Shown piece after piece: positions 43,555-55,990 of a DNA stretch of 64,000 nucleotides. Origin of the DNA: Anoplolepis gracilipes (taxonomy: Eukaryota; Arthropoda; Insecta; Hymenoptera; Formicidae); the NCBI RefSeq assembly GCF_047496725.1, contig NC_132985.1:7023001-7087000 (forward strand), read 5' to 3'. The notes beneath the pieces were generated by a model that saw only the letters and a program-made list of their open reading frames with translations, was not told the DNA's origin and searched no databases. The translations under genes and the position numbers were made by a program. Numbering within the stretch: position 1 is the first letter of the stretch; each line of letters starts with the position of its first letter.

Positions 43555-44396
43555 GTAAGTCGATCCGCGAGAGGATGCTAACCGTGCGTGAGAAACGGCG
43601 ACAATATTGTGTGACTATGACACAAATCGCGCGACGCCCCCCCCGGGGGCAATGGCAGTGTCAGGGTCGAAACGGAACTGGTTCAGTGACCGCGTTCCCT
43701 GCTGGCGACGACAGCGCGGTTTCCGCAGTCGCGCTTCGTATCGTCGCGTCGATACGTGCCCGACGATTCGCCGGACGATCCCGGCCATCGGGACGGAGGG
43801 GCATGACCGGTCGGTGGCCGCGACCGGGTCGCCGCGAAAATTACCGCGATCGAATCTATGTCACGCTCGCGCGGCGTAATTTTTGGCCGCGACTGTACGC
43901 GTCCCGCGCGTACAGTCCACCTCGTTCCCCCGCGAGCTCATTCACATCTCGCTTGCTCGTCGCGAGCGCGTCCGACGAGGACGGACATACGTCTCCTACA
44001 TATATGCCTCCTCCGGGGCATCATCCTAGGCATCGCTCGAGGACACGTGGTGGAAGGAAATCCGAGACGCCCCGACATTTCCCCGGCGACGATACCAGAT
44101 ACTACTCCGATGTTGCGCAACACCCGTACACAACTGCGTGTCTTTAACCTACATAGGGGCGAGAGGGGAGGGGGGGAGAGAGGGGGCCAGCGCACGCGAT
44201 GAATCGGAGTCACGATGTCGTTTGACAAACGGCGGGCGCGCGCACACGTGAGAATTATTATCGCCTGACCGAGTACGGCTGACAGGCTGGTTGACTGGCG
44301 GCCGCGTGCCATGCCGTGCCATATCGCGACGTGGCGACACCTGCCGACCGCTCGTGCGCGCCCTACCTCAAGCCATCGCGAATTAACCCTTCCGCG

Positions 44397-44397
44397 T

Positions 44398-44484
<87 letters not shown>

Positions 44485-44509
44485 TTCGTCGTCGTCTTCG
44501 TCGTCGTCT

Positions 44510-44547
<38 letters not shown>

Positions 44548-44626
44548 TTCGTCGTCGTCTTCGTCGTCGTCTTCGTCGTCTTCGTCGTCGTCTTCGTCGT
44601 CGTCTTCGTCGTCTTCGTCGTCGTCG

Positions 44627-44684
<58 letters not shown>
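44397..44684. repeat. (GTC)n trinucleotide repeat with TTC interruptions
   Basis: About 285 bases of GTC units. Pure at the left (about 28 units), then a higher-order pattern GTCGTCTTC repeated many times, then pure again. The frames through it (poly-Arg, poly-Val, or poly-Asp on the other strand) are products of the repeat and not genes. Confidence 0.95.
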
Positions 44685-44689
44685 ACAAC

Positions 44690-45450
44690 CCCTTCAGTGG
44701 CGCATTTACTCCCGATTCGTTGGACCGTGACTCCAAGCGGGGAGAACTTTTCACTTTTGTCGGAATGACGTTTTGCGTGACAAAAAACTAGGCAGGATAA
44801 AAAGGTGAAAACAATATTTTATTATCATTAGGCCCAAGGTGTGATCGAAAAAAAATATTATAGAAATAAGAATTAATATTTAAATATTAAAAAAAGAAAT
44901 TTTTGGACTTATTTTACTGTAAACAAGGAAACGGAATAGATTAATTATTAATCTATTCCTTTACAAAGTATGAATTAATCTGCATAGAATTAAGTACGTC
45001 TCGAGATACATCTGATTATAATAAATTTTCTTATTTATTTTATATGAATCGAATTATGTAGAAGGTTTAATTATCGGAGTATTTTTCGCCGGAAGTTTTT
45101 ACAAAATATAAGATTCATATAGATATGCTAAATATTCATATAGTATCGCTAAAAAATAAAAATATTGTATCTCGAAGAATGTAAACTAAGGAATCGACCA
45201 ATTAAAAAAATAAATATGGAGTTAACAACTAATATTTTGATGATGTAATTACATTATTTGCGCATTTTTTGCATCAATTGTTGACTCAACGCATAATTTA
45301 TTCGAATTTGATATTTTTGTTTGCGCGAGGGCGACCATCAATTATCCGAACATTTTTTCTCAGTTTTGCGAAAAAATCTGCACATTGCAGAGTTTAATTG
45401 GCCGTTTTAGCGCAACAAAAATCTGACGTGATATAAAAAAACCGCTCGCT
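44690..45450. other. AT-rich intronic DNA, no feature seen
   Basis: After the trinucleotide repeat the sequence returns to AT-rich DNA with no exon, RNA gene or clear repeat. Confidence 0.5.
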
Positions 45451-45452
45451 AT

Positions 45453-45898
45453 ACAAGGTGGACCAATAACTATTAGCACCTTAAATATCTTCGAATCTGT
45501 AAGGTCTAGAAGAAAATCTGTACAATTAAAATTGCACGATACAAAGGGGGCTATTATATGCCGATAAAAACGTTTGTCCAGGTGGAGGCGTTTCGGAATG
45601 AAAACCTCTCTATTTTTTATTACCTATTCTTGTAGCTTATCTCGAGAGCTTTCCGAAACGCTATAATAAAATATTTTTTAATTAAATACTTTTCGAGTTA
45701 TAAAAAAATAGAGGTCTTCATTTAAAAAAACATTAATGACCTTGATATCTCCAAAGCGCCTCCACCTGGACAAACGTTTTTATCGGCATATAATAGCTCC
45801 CTTTGTATCGTGCAATTTTAATTGTACAGATTTTCTCCTAGAGCTTACAGATTCGAAGATATTTATGGTGCTAATAGTTATTGGTCCACGCTGTATAA
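45453..45898. mobile_element. Foldback element
   Basis: Near-perfect arms of about 155 bases. GGACCAATAACTATTAGCACC at the left is mirrored by GGTGCTAATAGTTATTGGTCC at the right, and AAAACGTTTGTCCAGGTGGA by TCCACCTGGACAAACGTTTT. The spacer (about 45600-45735) has a repeat that occurs inverted at 14995-15095. The high arm identity suggests recent movement or conversion. Confidence 0.85.
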
Positions 45899-46297
45899 TA
45901 AATATTTCGAACCTTGCGAAAAGGAAAAGCGTGAATAAAATGCGTCTACAGGAGCGTATCTTTCTAACAAGTTTGGCGCGATGGTTGTGTAACTCAATCG
46001 ACCTTTCTGCATTCATTCTCGTCTCCGCGAGATCACGGCCGCGACTCCTAGTTCCTCCTTGTCGCCGCTCTTTTTTTTTTTTTTTCTCCATTTCGTCGCA
46101 TCGTTGCTTTTCTCTCGCTTTTCAAGATGTTGCGCTCACGAGTGCACGACAGTTCATCTTTCGAGATAATCTTCGTGGATTATCTTAAGAAGATGATTCG
46201 CACGTGAATTAATACACGATCAGATTGATCGGAAGAAGAGAATATATCACTCCCATATTTTATTTGCGAAAGAATGCTTAGAATATTTTCTTATAGA

Positions 46298-46583
46298 GAA
46301 AACTCGTGAATCCGAAAATTCTGATTTTGATAAAATAATTTCAAAAAAAGAAATTAAAATAGAATTGATAGATAATTAAATTGAGGTGTTTTTATCATGA
46401 AATTTTCGTATAAAATATTTTTTGACATTTCAAATAATTTTCGAGAGAAAGTCAAACTCTATATGAGAAGTGGTTTAACCTTTTAAAATTATTAATTAGA
46501 GAGCAACTGAAAATTTCAAAATTCATTTATTTATCCTTCCTACGTGTAAAGTTTAATAGAAAATCAGAATTTTCGCGAGTTTC
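46298..46583. mobile_element. Small foldback element, decayed
   Basis: AAACTCGTGAATCCGAAAAT at the left pairs with ATTTTCGCGAGTTT at the right (both next to a TCTGATTTT / AAAATCAGA pair). It is followed at 46647-46661 by the ACACCCTATATA end motif. No coding capacity. Confidence 0.55.
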
Positions 46584-47032
46584 CTTGTTAGAAATATTCC
46601 TTGCAAATATTTTAGATACTTTCAAAATGTTCGTCGATAGTTTTCCAAGACACCCTATATATTTCTGTCGGTCAGAGATTAACGATGGGAAAGAAAAAAT
46701 ATCTTGCAAGTTAGAAAAGAATATTTTCCACCTTAAAGTACTTATTCCGGAGTTAAAATTAGTCGGTGGTCGGTATTTGTCAGAAGAAGAAAAAAAGGGA
46801 TGAGAATGGAGCGGAAAAAGCGCAGGCTATTGGATCTACTGCTGCATCTGTGAGTTTTCTGACCTGACACCCTAGCCTGCATCCTGTGCATCTCGGAGGA
46901 TTCAAAAAGAAATTGCCTGAAATCTTTTGTCCTGGTATTTGCAGTTCTCGGCAGGACTAACGTCGCCCTTTATCCTTCATTTTTAATCTGCGTACTCTAT
47001 TCGCGTGACGTTTTGTTCTCTTTTCGCGAATC

Positions 47033-47182
47033 TTCTCTCTCTCTCTCTCTCTCTCTCCTCTCCTTCTTGGTCTCTTCCTCGTTATATAAGTCCAAGGACG
47101 AGCTACTCGCTGCTATGTGCTCTCCCATCCTTCTCTTTACCTTCTCTTTCGCACTTTTTGTCCCTCTTCTATCTTCCTTTTC

Positions 47183-47240
<58 letters not shown>
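47033..47240. repeat. (CT)n-rich region
   Basis: Two (CT)n runs (47033-47056 and 47184-47236) in a pyrimidine-rich region. A poly(A) with GA tail follows at 47404-47436. Confidence 0.9.
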
Positions 47241-47929
47241 CGCTCACTCGTTTGTTTCCTCTCATTTGCAACGCTGTCCTCCTGCACCATGCACCGCAGG
47301 CATCAGACGATGTCTTATACGCTCTGCGTTATGTTATATTCTTCTAGCTTCTATATTTCTGATGTAAAATTCGAGATCTTCTGAGGCGAGTATTGTTTTC
47401 TGTAAAAAAAAAAAAAAAAAAAAAAGAGAGAGAGAAAACAGCGATAGGTAAGGTGCAACCTGCAATATTCGAAAGTGTAACAAAGTTTCTTGGCTAGTAA
47501 AGATTATTCTAGATTACATAAGGTGTCCTGTACAAATTGAGATATTTTTTATTTAAAAGTGCTTGCGCATACCTTTAGAGGTCAAGCGAAGAGAATGTAT
47601 TGCCTTTTTAGATTAATTGATAAAGAAAAAAATTTGAATGATCACATTCACCCTGTGTATGCACAAACTATGTTTTGTCTACTGTTTGCATATCTCCTGT
47701 TCGTTTTCCCCTCTTTTTCGAATGTTCAAACGATTCGGTGTTTGAACTTGGACGGACGAGTCAGTTAGCAAGCTGACCGAACATCTGCCAGCGTCATCTC
47801 GGATACGCTAAACTGTAGGTCCTGTGTATGCTTTCTAAGAAATAATACGTACTGATAACAGTCGGAAGAAGGACTTGTTAAGGAAACCTCGCAAAAATAC
47901 GATGTGACATTTACTGTTCAAAAAACTGC

Positions 47930-48060
47930 CTAAGAATTTACACACATTTTTGTCTGAATTTTTAGATCTGTCAGACTCCCTTTTGACAATTCTACGTGAA
48001 AATTCGGACAGTGTGTCTGGGAAAAAAAAACTTCAGATACTTTGTCCGCAGTTTTAGCCA
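47930..48060. repeat. TCTGAAAATTC-type dispersed repeat
   Basis: CTAAGAATTTACACACATTTTT.. then TCTGAATTTTTAGATCTG and GAAAATTCGGACA: one diverged copy of the family that forms a tandem array at 62.93-63.77 kb. Confidence 0.6.
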
Positions 48061-51000
48061 GTTACTTTTGACATAGTTGTAAGTTGCAACGAAATTTCTC
48101 GCCAACGTCATCCAAACTATTTCGCGTTTAGTTGAGTAAAAAATCAGCGACGTTTATAACTGCAGGACGTCCTGGCCGATACGACAAGCCGAATATCTAA
48201 ATAGTGAATGTGCATGTCCTGCACCCACGCTCGCGAAACTCTATCTCATTAATTGGCGCGAAATCCGAGCGAGAGAGGCCTATTCAACGATGTATCGCAA
48301 TTAGATATCTTGTATACAGCTGATATGAATTAATGTATTTTATCTGAGAATTTCCACTGACTCTGAATAAGATTTTCTTATTAGACTTAATTTTCTGCCC
48401 CTGCATATTCGGGAGAAAAGTAATAATTTTATTATTCTCTTTATATAATAATTATCTTAACAATGGTCGATGAATTTTGCGTCTCGTTGTATCTTTCGTC
48501 GGAGGATCTCGATCACGATTGAGAAACAATACATTGGACGTGTTTATTGATACAAGCGAGTTTATTGATCGATCATTGCGCACGCGATCCAAGAGCAGCT
48601 CGTTCCGTTGCGTTCCGCTCAGACGGATCGGTAATTATGCAATCGCATTACGCAATTGTTGCACCGCGCGCGCATTGTTGCCAGTTTCTCATGGCGAATG
48701 CGCCGACCCAGTGACATTGCTTGTTCACCGCGGAACAGGACACGCCTATTCTATCGTAGCGCCCAGTTTATGCACCCGAAGGCTGAAGACGGCGGGAATT
48801 TATTCACGCATCGCTAGCCTTTGCAGTTTTCTTACCGTGCGAATATCGCGTTTGCGTTGTCGGAGCTTCCGCGTGATTACCCGACGATAGGGAGATTGAT
48901 AAGGGCCTGCGTAGAATAGCGCTTGCTTTTTGCAGCTTCCTTCTATTCAACATGGCGGGAAAAAATAGTCGCTTATTTAACGGTTTACTTTAGCAATGAA
49001 AAATTGAGGATTTTTAGAAATTTTTTTGACCAATATTAGAAATTCATTTTAGGCCTTTTAAATATTACGTCAGTATTTTACAGCAGTAAATATAAGATAC
49101 TTTTAACATGCTGAATCTAATTGGAATATAAAAGATTTATTATTTAATATTTTTCAGATCTCTGAGAAAACCATTCCATGAAAAATTTCAAAAATTAATG
49201 AAACATTCAGTAAAGTTGAAATATTTAAATTTTAACATGATAATATTTTTTTATTTCTCATTTTTAAAAAATAAAATTAGATTAAATTTATGCACCCAAA
49301 AACATCTTAAAACTAGATGAGTTTTTTCATTTCATTTCAGACAATTGTACAGAGGGTTGCATCGAACAATAAAAAGCTAAATAAGATTTAAAAACTTACA
49401 CTGTTTAAACAAGAATACTATTTTATATAATATATGTCAAACGCTAAAAAGATTAATTTCTAATATTCTCAAAAAAATTGCTAAAAATCATTAATTTTTT
49501 ATAATGCCAGAATAGACTGGGTTCTTGATATGAAGATACATTTTTAATGATTCATCGCTGAGAGAGATTTTTTTTAAACCCATCGCATCGGCCTATAAGA
49601 AAGCGCACTTTCCTTTAGGCATTTACGCGTTTAACGACCGTGACATTATTGTCCCTGACACGGTAACACGGAATAGTTGACGATAAATAATCGATAGGTA
49701 AATGACAAAAGAAATTAATTTTCTATTATCGGCAAGCGCAAAGTGAATAGTTTTTTGTTCAGGACACCTTGTAGAATCGATGTGACCACCACTTGAAATT
49801 GCATATCGACTTTGTGTGCGCGCGTTACAATGAGAAATAATTCACGGCAATGGAACGAGATATATTTCTTTCAATGTTAAGCGCTCAAACAGCACACAAT
49901 ATTTATGTTAAATATTTATAAATATTTACGTACATTTTTTTGAAATAGCATATAAATATTTTATAAAAATGTTTATTCGACATGTTTTCAAAATATGGAT
50001 GAAATATTTTATATAATATTTATGATAAGTAAAAAACAAATATTTATAATAATTATTTTGTAAATATTTCTCAAACATTTGCTAGAATATTTATGGTAAA
50101 TATGATATTGATGATCCATTCAATCTAAAATCTTAAAAACATTTATAAAATATTTAAATAATTATTATAAATATTTTGTGTTGTCTCGGGCACACATGCA
50201 TATTATGAATATCACAATATGCGCACAATAATTTGCGATACTTTTAACTCCAAAATAGGATCGGATTAAATCGGGATATTTCCAATGATTACTGCGAAAG
50301 AAACTCGTGGACTAAATTCGAATTAATCGACGTTCTATGGATGAGCGAACGATTATTTAGAAAATAGGTTATTGCTTGTTTTTGTCCCTCTATCATGCCG
50401 TTTATCGATGCTAGCCATTAATGACGCTCAGCAGCAATGATGTAGTACCGCAAGTACAAAGTGTAACTATCTGAATAATTTAAGCGAGTAATAATAATTA
50501 TTATTCGCCGCCCATTATACATTACTCGAGCGTTATTTGAATAATCCAATGCCATCGGCGGAATTAATCGTTTGAAAGCAGGATAAATTTTTTTTTTTTT
50601 TAAATCGAAGAATATAATGACGACTCACAGTCATTAACGAGTTATTTGTTGGAGCTATCGATAAGGAGAAGTGCAATTATGCGTCTTTCTTGCCGCGCGC
50701 GTCCACTTCTCTTTTTCCTGGCGGGATTATAATTATCATGGAGGACGGGAGGCCTCTTTTAAACGCCTCCGTGTTTGTTGCGTCCACCTTTTCCCGACTT
50801 TAGAGTCCCGCCATGAACAACGCCGATTATATCTGACAATACACATGCCGTCGTTTTCGAGACCCGCCGAGTTCGCCAATTATTTCGCCAGACCTGCGAC
50901 GACCTTGGCCGGAAGGAATATCGTAGCACAACGCGCTGCTCCCAACTTAATTAAACACGTACTGATAATTTAGTCACACAGCGTGGACTCGTACGGATTG

Positions 51001-51179
51001 CACTGTGGCCGCCGTCATCGTCGTCGTATGCGTATGCGGGTAGTAATTAAGATATCTCGCGGTTGCGCGATCACGCGCGTTTTAATTCTACGCATTCTCA
51101 AGGTCTGTCTCGCGCGCGCGCGAATTTCATCTCTGTAAAATTAGTACCTCACTTTTAGAATTTCGATATAATTAATAAA
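48061..51179. other. Intronic DNA, no gene supported
   Basis: A GC-richer stretch at 48.2-48.9 kb contains an open frame with an Arg/Ser-rich, protein-unlike composition. Otherwise AT-rich DNA with aatatttat words at 49.9-50.2 kb, possibly an old foldback (ATAAATATTT occurs in both orientations). A CpG-rich stretch lies at 50.65-51.12 kb. Confidence 0.4.
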
Positions 51180-51910
51180 GTTCTGGCTCCCTTCTTGTAG
51201 AGTCTAGAAGTCCAAAGTCCTCAATATGAGAGATTTATCCGTCGATTCAATGTAAAAAATAGAGAGCATCAACTTTGTATTATTTTCGTTGAAATTTTTT
51301 TTTTATTTTTATATAAATAGTTTATAATATTTTAATTAGAATCTATGATATCAACTGCTTGGAAAAATATAAAAATCTGGATTTTTGAGAGAATTTTTTA
51401 TAGGGAAAAATTGGGAATTTTTTTTGTTGAATTTTATTGGAACAAGAGAGAATTTCTTTTTTTTTTTTTTTTAACTTTTCCCTTTGATAATTTTACCCTC
51501 ATATTTTAAACAGTCAGCAAGCTAAATATGTATATATTAGAAATATATATCTATCTCTTTTTATATTCAAAAAATATCTTAACAAAATATTTACAATACA
51601 TATTCTTTATTGTAATTTTTAGTGATAAAAAAAATGAAAATGTTATGATAAATGTTTACGAAAGTTATTGAGTTTTTTCAGTACATTTATAAATTTGAAT
51701 TTTGAAACTTAAAAAGCTCTGTGTTTTTCTTCGCATGAGTGAAAAACATTAAAAAACGCATGCAATAAGAAATTATTTTAAAAAGTTGTATCAAAAAATC
51801 TTTAAAATATTCTTTTTATCCGGAATATTGAACAAAAATATCTGGATGATCAGAGAGTCAGGGAATTTTTTTACAAGATTTGCATAGACACTTTGGAACC
51901 GATTTGAATT
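51180..51910. repeat. Dispersed repeat family member
   Basis: Shares with 57690-58330 the order of blocks: a GGGAATTTT-type A/T-rich head, a TATAAATA part, TTTATTGTAATTTTTAGTGAT, AAATGTTA, and CTCTGTGTTTTTCTT. Diverged and without coding capacity. 22085-22530 may be a third member. Confidence 0.5.
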
Positions 51911-52494
51911 TTGATACTTTTCGATAAAATTCAGAAAACGAAAAAAAAAAAAGCTTCAAAAACTTTTACTCGTTTTAAAGAAAATTTTTATTCAAGGAAC
52001 GTAGAAACTTTCTTCTCTTTTTGAATTTATCGACTTTGAGTATTTAATGTAATTGTTTGAAAACTCTTTAGAATCTACCTAGAATTCTAACGAAATTACG
52101 AGATTAAAATTCTCAAAATGGAGCGATGCAAACTTCTCCGAGATATCTCTAATGTGAAATGCACGGTGCGATTCAAACGCGAGATTCAACCACCGATCAA
52201 TGCAGAATTGATAGAATTGCAGCAGAAATTGCGGCACGACTGGGCAATTTTAGCCAATTGCGATGGACACGCGCAGGCGGACCGACGATATATTATTATT
52301 TGTCGATCGTGAAATGACAAAATGATGCTTGCGATTCGCACGTATATGGCATCAAAGAAAAGAAAAACACTACTTTCAACAAATATTAATAAATATTACG
52401 AAATGAAAAGTATATAGAAAAATGAGAAAATTGAAATATTTTGTATTATTTTTAAATTATTATTTTTTATATTATATTTTTACATTTTTATACA

Positions 52495-53625
52495 CTTCGC
52501 AAAAAAAATTAAAGGGCTACTTTTTTTCGTATAAAAAAAGGCCAATTTTCAACTTCCTTAAAAATAATCGGAATAAAATCAATAAAAAAGCGTTTCAAAA
52601 CTTGAAGTTTCTAGTTTTAGAATCTTTAAATGAATTTCAATTCTTTCTATTCATTTTATAATATTATACTGTAAGAAAGCGACGTCCGTCAATCGAACAA
52701 ATTTTTCAAAAGTTTGTCCAAGAATACCAAATTAAAAAAAAATTCTAGCACGCTTTCATTAATAGGGTGTTAAATAACAGAGTTTCAACTTTAATTTCTT
52801 TTTTTAACGAATGTTCTATGATTTTTTTTCGCCGAGATATTCATTATTAAAGCAAAATCGAGCTATTGACTTTGAACGCTTATAACCAGCGAAAAAATGA
52901 TTGTACAATAATCATCAGAAAAGCAATTTAAAAAGGAAAGTTAGCACTTTAAAATGCTCTTATCGTTTTTTTAATCATTATTTATTTTTGAAGCGTGATT
53001 GTTATTAGAATTTTTGTTGATATTTGCTATTAGAATTCTTAGTATTTTTTTGATATTTATAGAATGTCGTGCCAGTTTCACAGATGTTAAAATTGTCATG
53101 AACTCTACAACATTTACAAGTAAAAAGCATTTCAGTTACTCGAAGTGTTAAGTTTTTTTCTGTACATTTCAAAAACTAAAACTAATTATTTATTATTATG
53201 CCTTCATTTTTTTTTTACTAGTTATAAGCGTTCAAGTCAATAGCTCGACTTTGCTTTAATAATGAATATCTCGGCAAAAAAATCATAGAACATTCGTTAA
53301 AAAAAGAAATTGAAGCTAAAAAAAAAACTCTGCTCTTTGACATCCAATTAATGAAAACGTGCTAGGATTTTTTTTTAATTTAATATTCTTGGACAAACTT
53401 TTGAAAAATTTGTTCGATCGACGGACGTCGCTTTTTTACAATGCAGTTTTGTAACAATTAGAAAGAATTGAAATTCATTTAAATATTGTAAAACTAGAAA
53501 CTTTAAGGTTTGAAACGCTTTTTTATTGATTTTATTCCGATTATTTTTAAGAAAGTTGCAACTAGTTGAAAATTGGCTTTTTTTATATGGAGGAAAGTGG
53601 CCCTTTAATTTTTTGCGTAATGTAT
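52495..53625. mobile_element. 1.1-kb foldback element
   Basis: Arms of about 470 bases are inverted copies: GGAATAAAATCAATAAAAAA against TTTTTTATTGATTTTATTCC, CGACGTCCGTCAATCGAACA against TGTTCGATCGACGGACGTCG, and AGCTATTGACTTTGAACGCT against AGCGTTCAAGTCAATAGCTC. The spacer is about 52960-53150. No open frame, no clear target duplication. Confidence 0.88.
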
Positions 53626-53629
53626 TATA

Positions 53630-55490
53630 TTTTTATATTTTATATTATATTTTGTATTATATTCATGGTGTCTATATTTCTTGGAAAAACATGGAAAACC
53701 GGGTATATTCAGGGAAGTGTCATGGAATTTTATTGAAAAATTTTTTTTTATAATTTTGCTTTTTATCTTGCAAACAGTCAGCCGTGCACGTGAAACTTGC
53801 GCTTTATTTTTATCATTTCTCTGTCTTACAAAAATTTTTAAGAAGTATTAATTAAAGTCTCTGGTTATAAAGAATCGTGTTTCTAGGCGACCGAGTCTCT
53901 TCTCCGCGAGGCTTATCAGTCGCGGAACGTGACATATTTGATTTACTTCGCGACGTTAATCGCAACCGCGGCGACACATCGCGAGCTTAGGAAAGAGAAA
54001 AATCGAAAGAGTCGCAGGCCGCGTGCATGACCAGCGCAATGAGAAGTAGATATGCGCGCGATACATAAAAGTTTTAAATGCACGACAAATGCGATAAAGA
54101 CGAGGCATTTTGCCTCTTGGCAGTGATAATATAGAGTCAGTCTTCTCCATATGTGTACGAACGGACTGGAGAAGAGGACTCGACAAAATAATCAATTTTA
54201 TTAAAAAGCATTATCTGTAATGTCGGAAAATATTGTCTGTGCATCTTTGATCTTTGCCTTCGCACATTTAACGGAGAAAGAAAAGTTCATACGCTTCGAA
54301 GATACAGCTTGTTTTCAATGGAAATTTTTTTATCTGCTCGCGCCTATAGCGCTAAAAATGGCAAAATTGCGATTCTTCTTCTCGTATTGATTTTTCTTTC
54401 TGTCCTCGAACTATCTTCCGTCTTCCTCGCGAGTTGAAGAATTTTATTACGAGATATTTTTTCGCAATATTTTTTCGCGTCATAATATCTTTCACACGAG
54501 AATTTGTTTCTCGTTATAATATTAATTGAAGAAAAAATGAGCGCATCTTGCAATCACGTTTTGCATACTGCATACATGCACTTTCGCCTTATTTCAACTT
54601 TTATAGCAGCCGCAACGTTGTTTGTTCCTGCATGGCTGTTACCGCGCCCATGATTGTCATCTCCATAATATAATTACCGTCGCGATATCGTTCCCAAGAG
54701 CGTAAACGTAAAGCTCCCATCATATTTACACGTTGTATTATTCATCATATTAGTTATACCGCGATACTGTAATACATATTCCGCGCAATAGAACAAAACG
54801 CACCGCGCCTTCCCACACGGAACGTGTTACGTAACGTGTGCGAGGGCGGGGGGCGCAGATTGCGCGTGCCTTTCCTCGAGGGCACGCACTCCTCAGGCGT
54901 GAGAAAAGCGTGAGTCAAGTGTGACTGACTTTGACTTCTTTTTTTATTTTCCTACTCCTTCCTCTCCGACGTGCTTCACGCACCAACGTACGCAGATATT
55001 GCGTTACGAAACCATTTATTATCGCCTTGTCCTCGCCAAGGTCGACAACAATGACGAGATGAGTACACCTCGCGCGAAACAACAGGTGAGATCGCGATGG
55101 CGATGGCTCTCGGCTTCCCAGCTGTTCGTGAGAGACGCACGGCAAGGAATCACGTCCGGATAGTCTCCACGAAATCAAAGTCTGATTCTAGCTAGCGAAA
55201 ATATGACGCATCCAAAATCAAAATATTTTGTATTATAACTTATATTTGCAAAAACACGTTAAGAGTTTAGTATAGGACTCTGTATATATGCCAAAAAAAA
55301 AAAAAAAAAACATAATTTAATTTCATAATTTCGCAGGCTATTAAGAGTCAGACGCGATGATATTATCTCAGTTTCATAGAAAATTAAGTTTTCCATGAAA
55401 CCGCGTACTGTGCACAAGGTACTTCTTAGGTGGGAGGACTCTTCATATCAAGAATAATAAATAAATCAAGTTGAGATTTTCAATAAACTC
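53630..55490. other. Intronic DNA with a GC-rich stretch
   Basis: GC content rises at 53.9-55.2 kb. Apart from the candidate exon at 54996-55085 nothing gene-like is seen. A poly(A) run lies at 55292-55309. Confidence 0.4.
54996..55085 (+). CDS. Candidate internal exon, weak
   Basis: A long pyrimidine tract and ACGCAG precede 54996, and ACAACAG|GTGAGA ends it at 55085. The 90 bases are open in phase 0 (30 residues, ILRYETIYYRLV... MSTPRAKQQ). After the first exon at 43536-43554 (phase 1) it would run into a TGA, so it does not fit that transcript. It could belong to a different isoform or be chance. Confidence 0.2.
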
Positions 55491-55496
55491 TGTTTG

Positions 55497-55582
55497 CCCT
55501 CCTATAAAAGCGTAGGCGAGAAAAACTATTCCCGATTCAGCGACCTCGCCCCAATGTTTTTCTCGTCTACGCTTTTACAGGG
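55497..55582. repeat. Hairpin with 33-base arms
   Basis: CCCTCCTATAAAAGCGTAGG at the left pairs with the complement in CTACGCTTTTACAGGGAGGG at the right, with GCGAGAAAAA / TTTTTCTCG continuing inward. Probably a tiny MITE. A G-run follows (55590-55601). Confidence 0.8.
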
Positions 55583-55829
55583 AGGGGAGAAGGGGGGGGG
55601 GGCAAAGAGAAGGTTATTCAAAAATCTCAAATTGAAATTTATTCTTGGTATAAAGACCAAGAAAATAGTATCCTGTGTACAGAAATTAATTTCATAGAAA
55701 ACTTAATTTTCTACGAAAATGACGCGATATCAGCTGACACTGATATAAACTGATTTGGATAAAAAAAAGAAATGGCTCTCTATAATCAATTTTATTATTT
55801 TTATATATTTCACTGTAAAAAAAAATAAC

Positions 55830-55990
55830 TGCAGACGAAGTGGCTAAGTTTTCTTACGGACACACTGTCCGAATTTTCAAACATTCCTCTGAACTTTCAG
55901 AAAAATGACCCTTATGATTAAGACAGATTATCTGAGATTATTTTCTGATCTGAAAATTCATATAAAAAGGTCTGAAATTTTAAGCAATTT
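55830..55990. repeat. TCTGAAAATTC-type dispersed repeat
   Basis: TTTTCTTACGGACACACTGT, CTGAACTTTCAGAAAAATGA, GAAAATTCATATAAAAAGGT: a diverged copy of the 62.93-63.77 kb family, in part inverted. Confidence 0.55.

Noticed and set aside
43108..44312. Several overlapping frames of 100-230 codons in the CpG-rich region
   Set aside because: GC-rich DNA has few stop codons by chance. The frames are Arg/Pro/Ser-rich on both strands, overlap one another, and cross the good splice donor at 43555.
44311..44768. Long poly-Arg, poly-Val and (minus strand) poly-Asp reading frames
   Set aside because: They are frames through a GTC trinucleotide repeat; there is no other protein-like sequence around them.
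45736..46188. 150-codon frame on the + strand
   Set aside because: Its first third lies in the right arm of the foldback element, and the rest is Arg/Ser/Phe-rich with no family likeness.
48477..48890. 137-codon frame on the + strand
   Set aside because: Arg/Ser/Cys-rich composition with no recognisable domain, no clear splice partners, in GC-richer DNA where chance frames are long.
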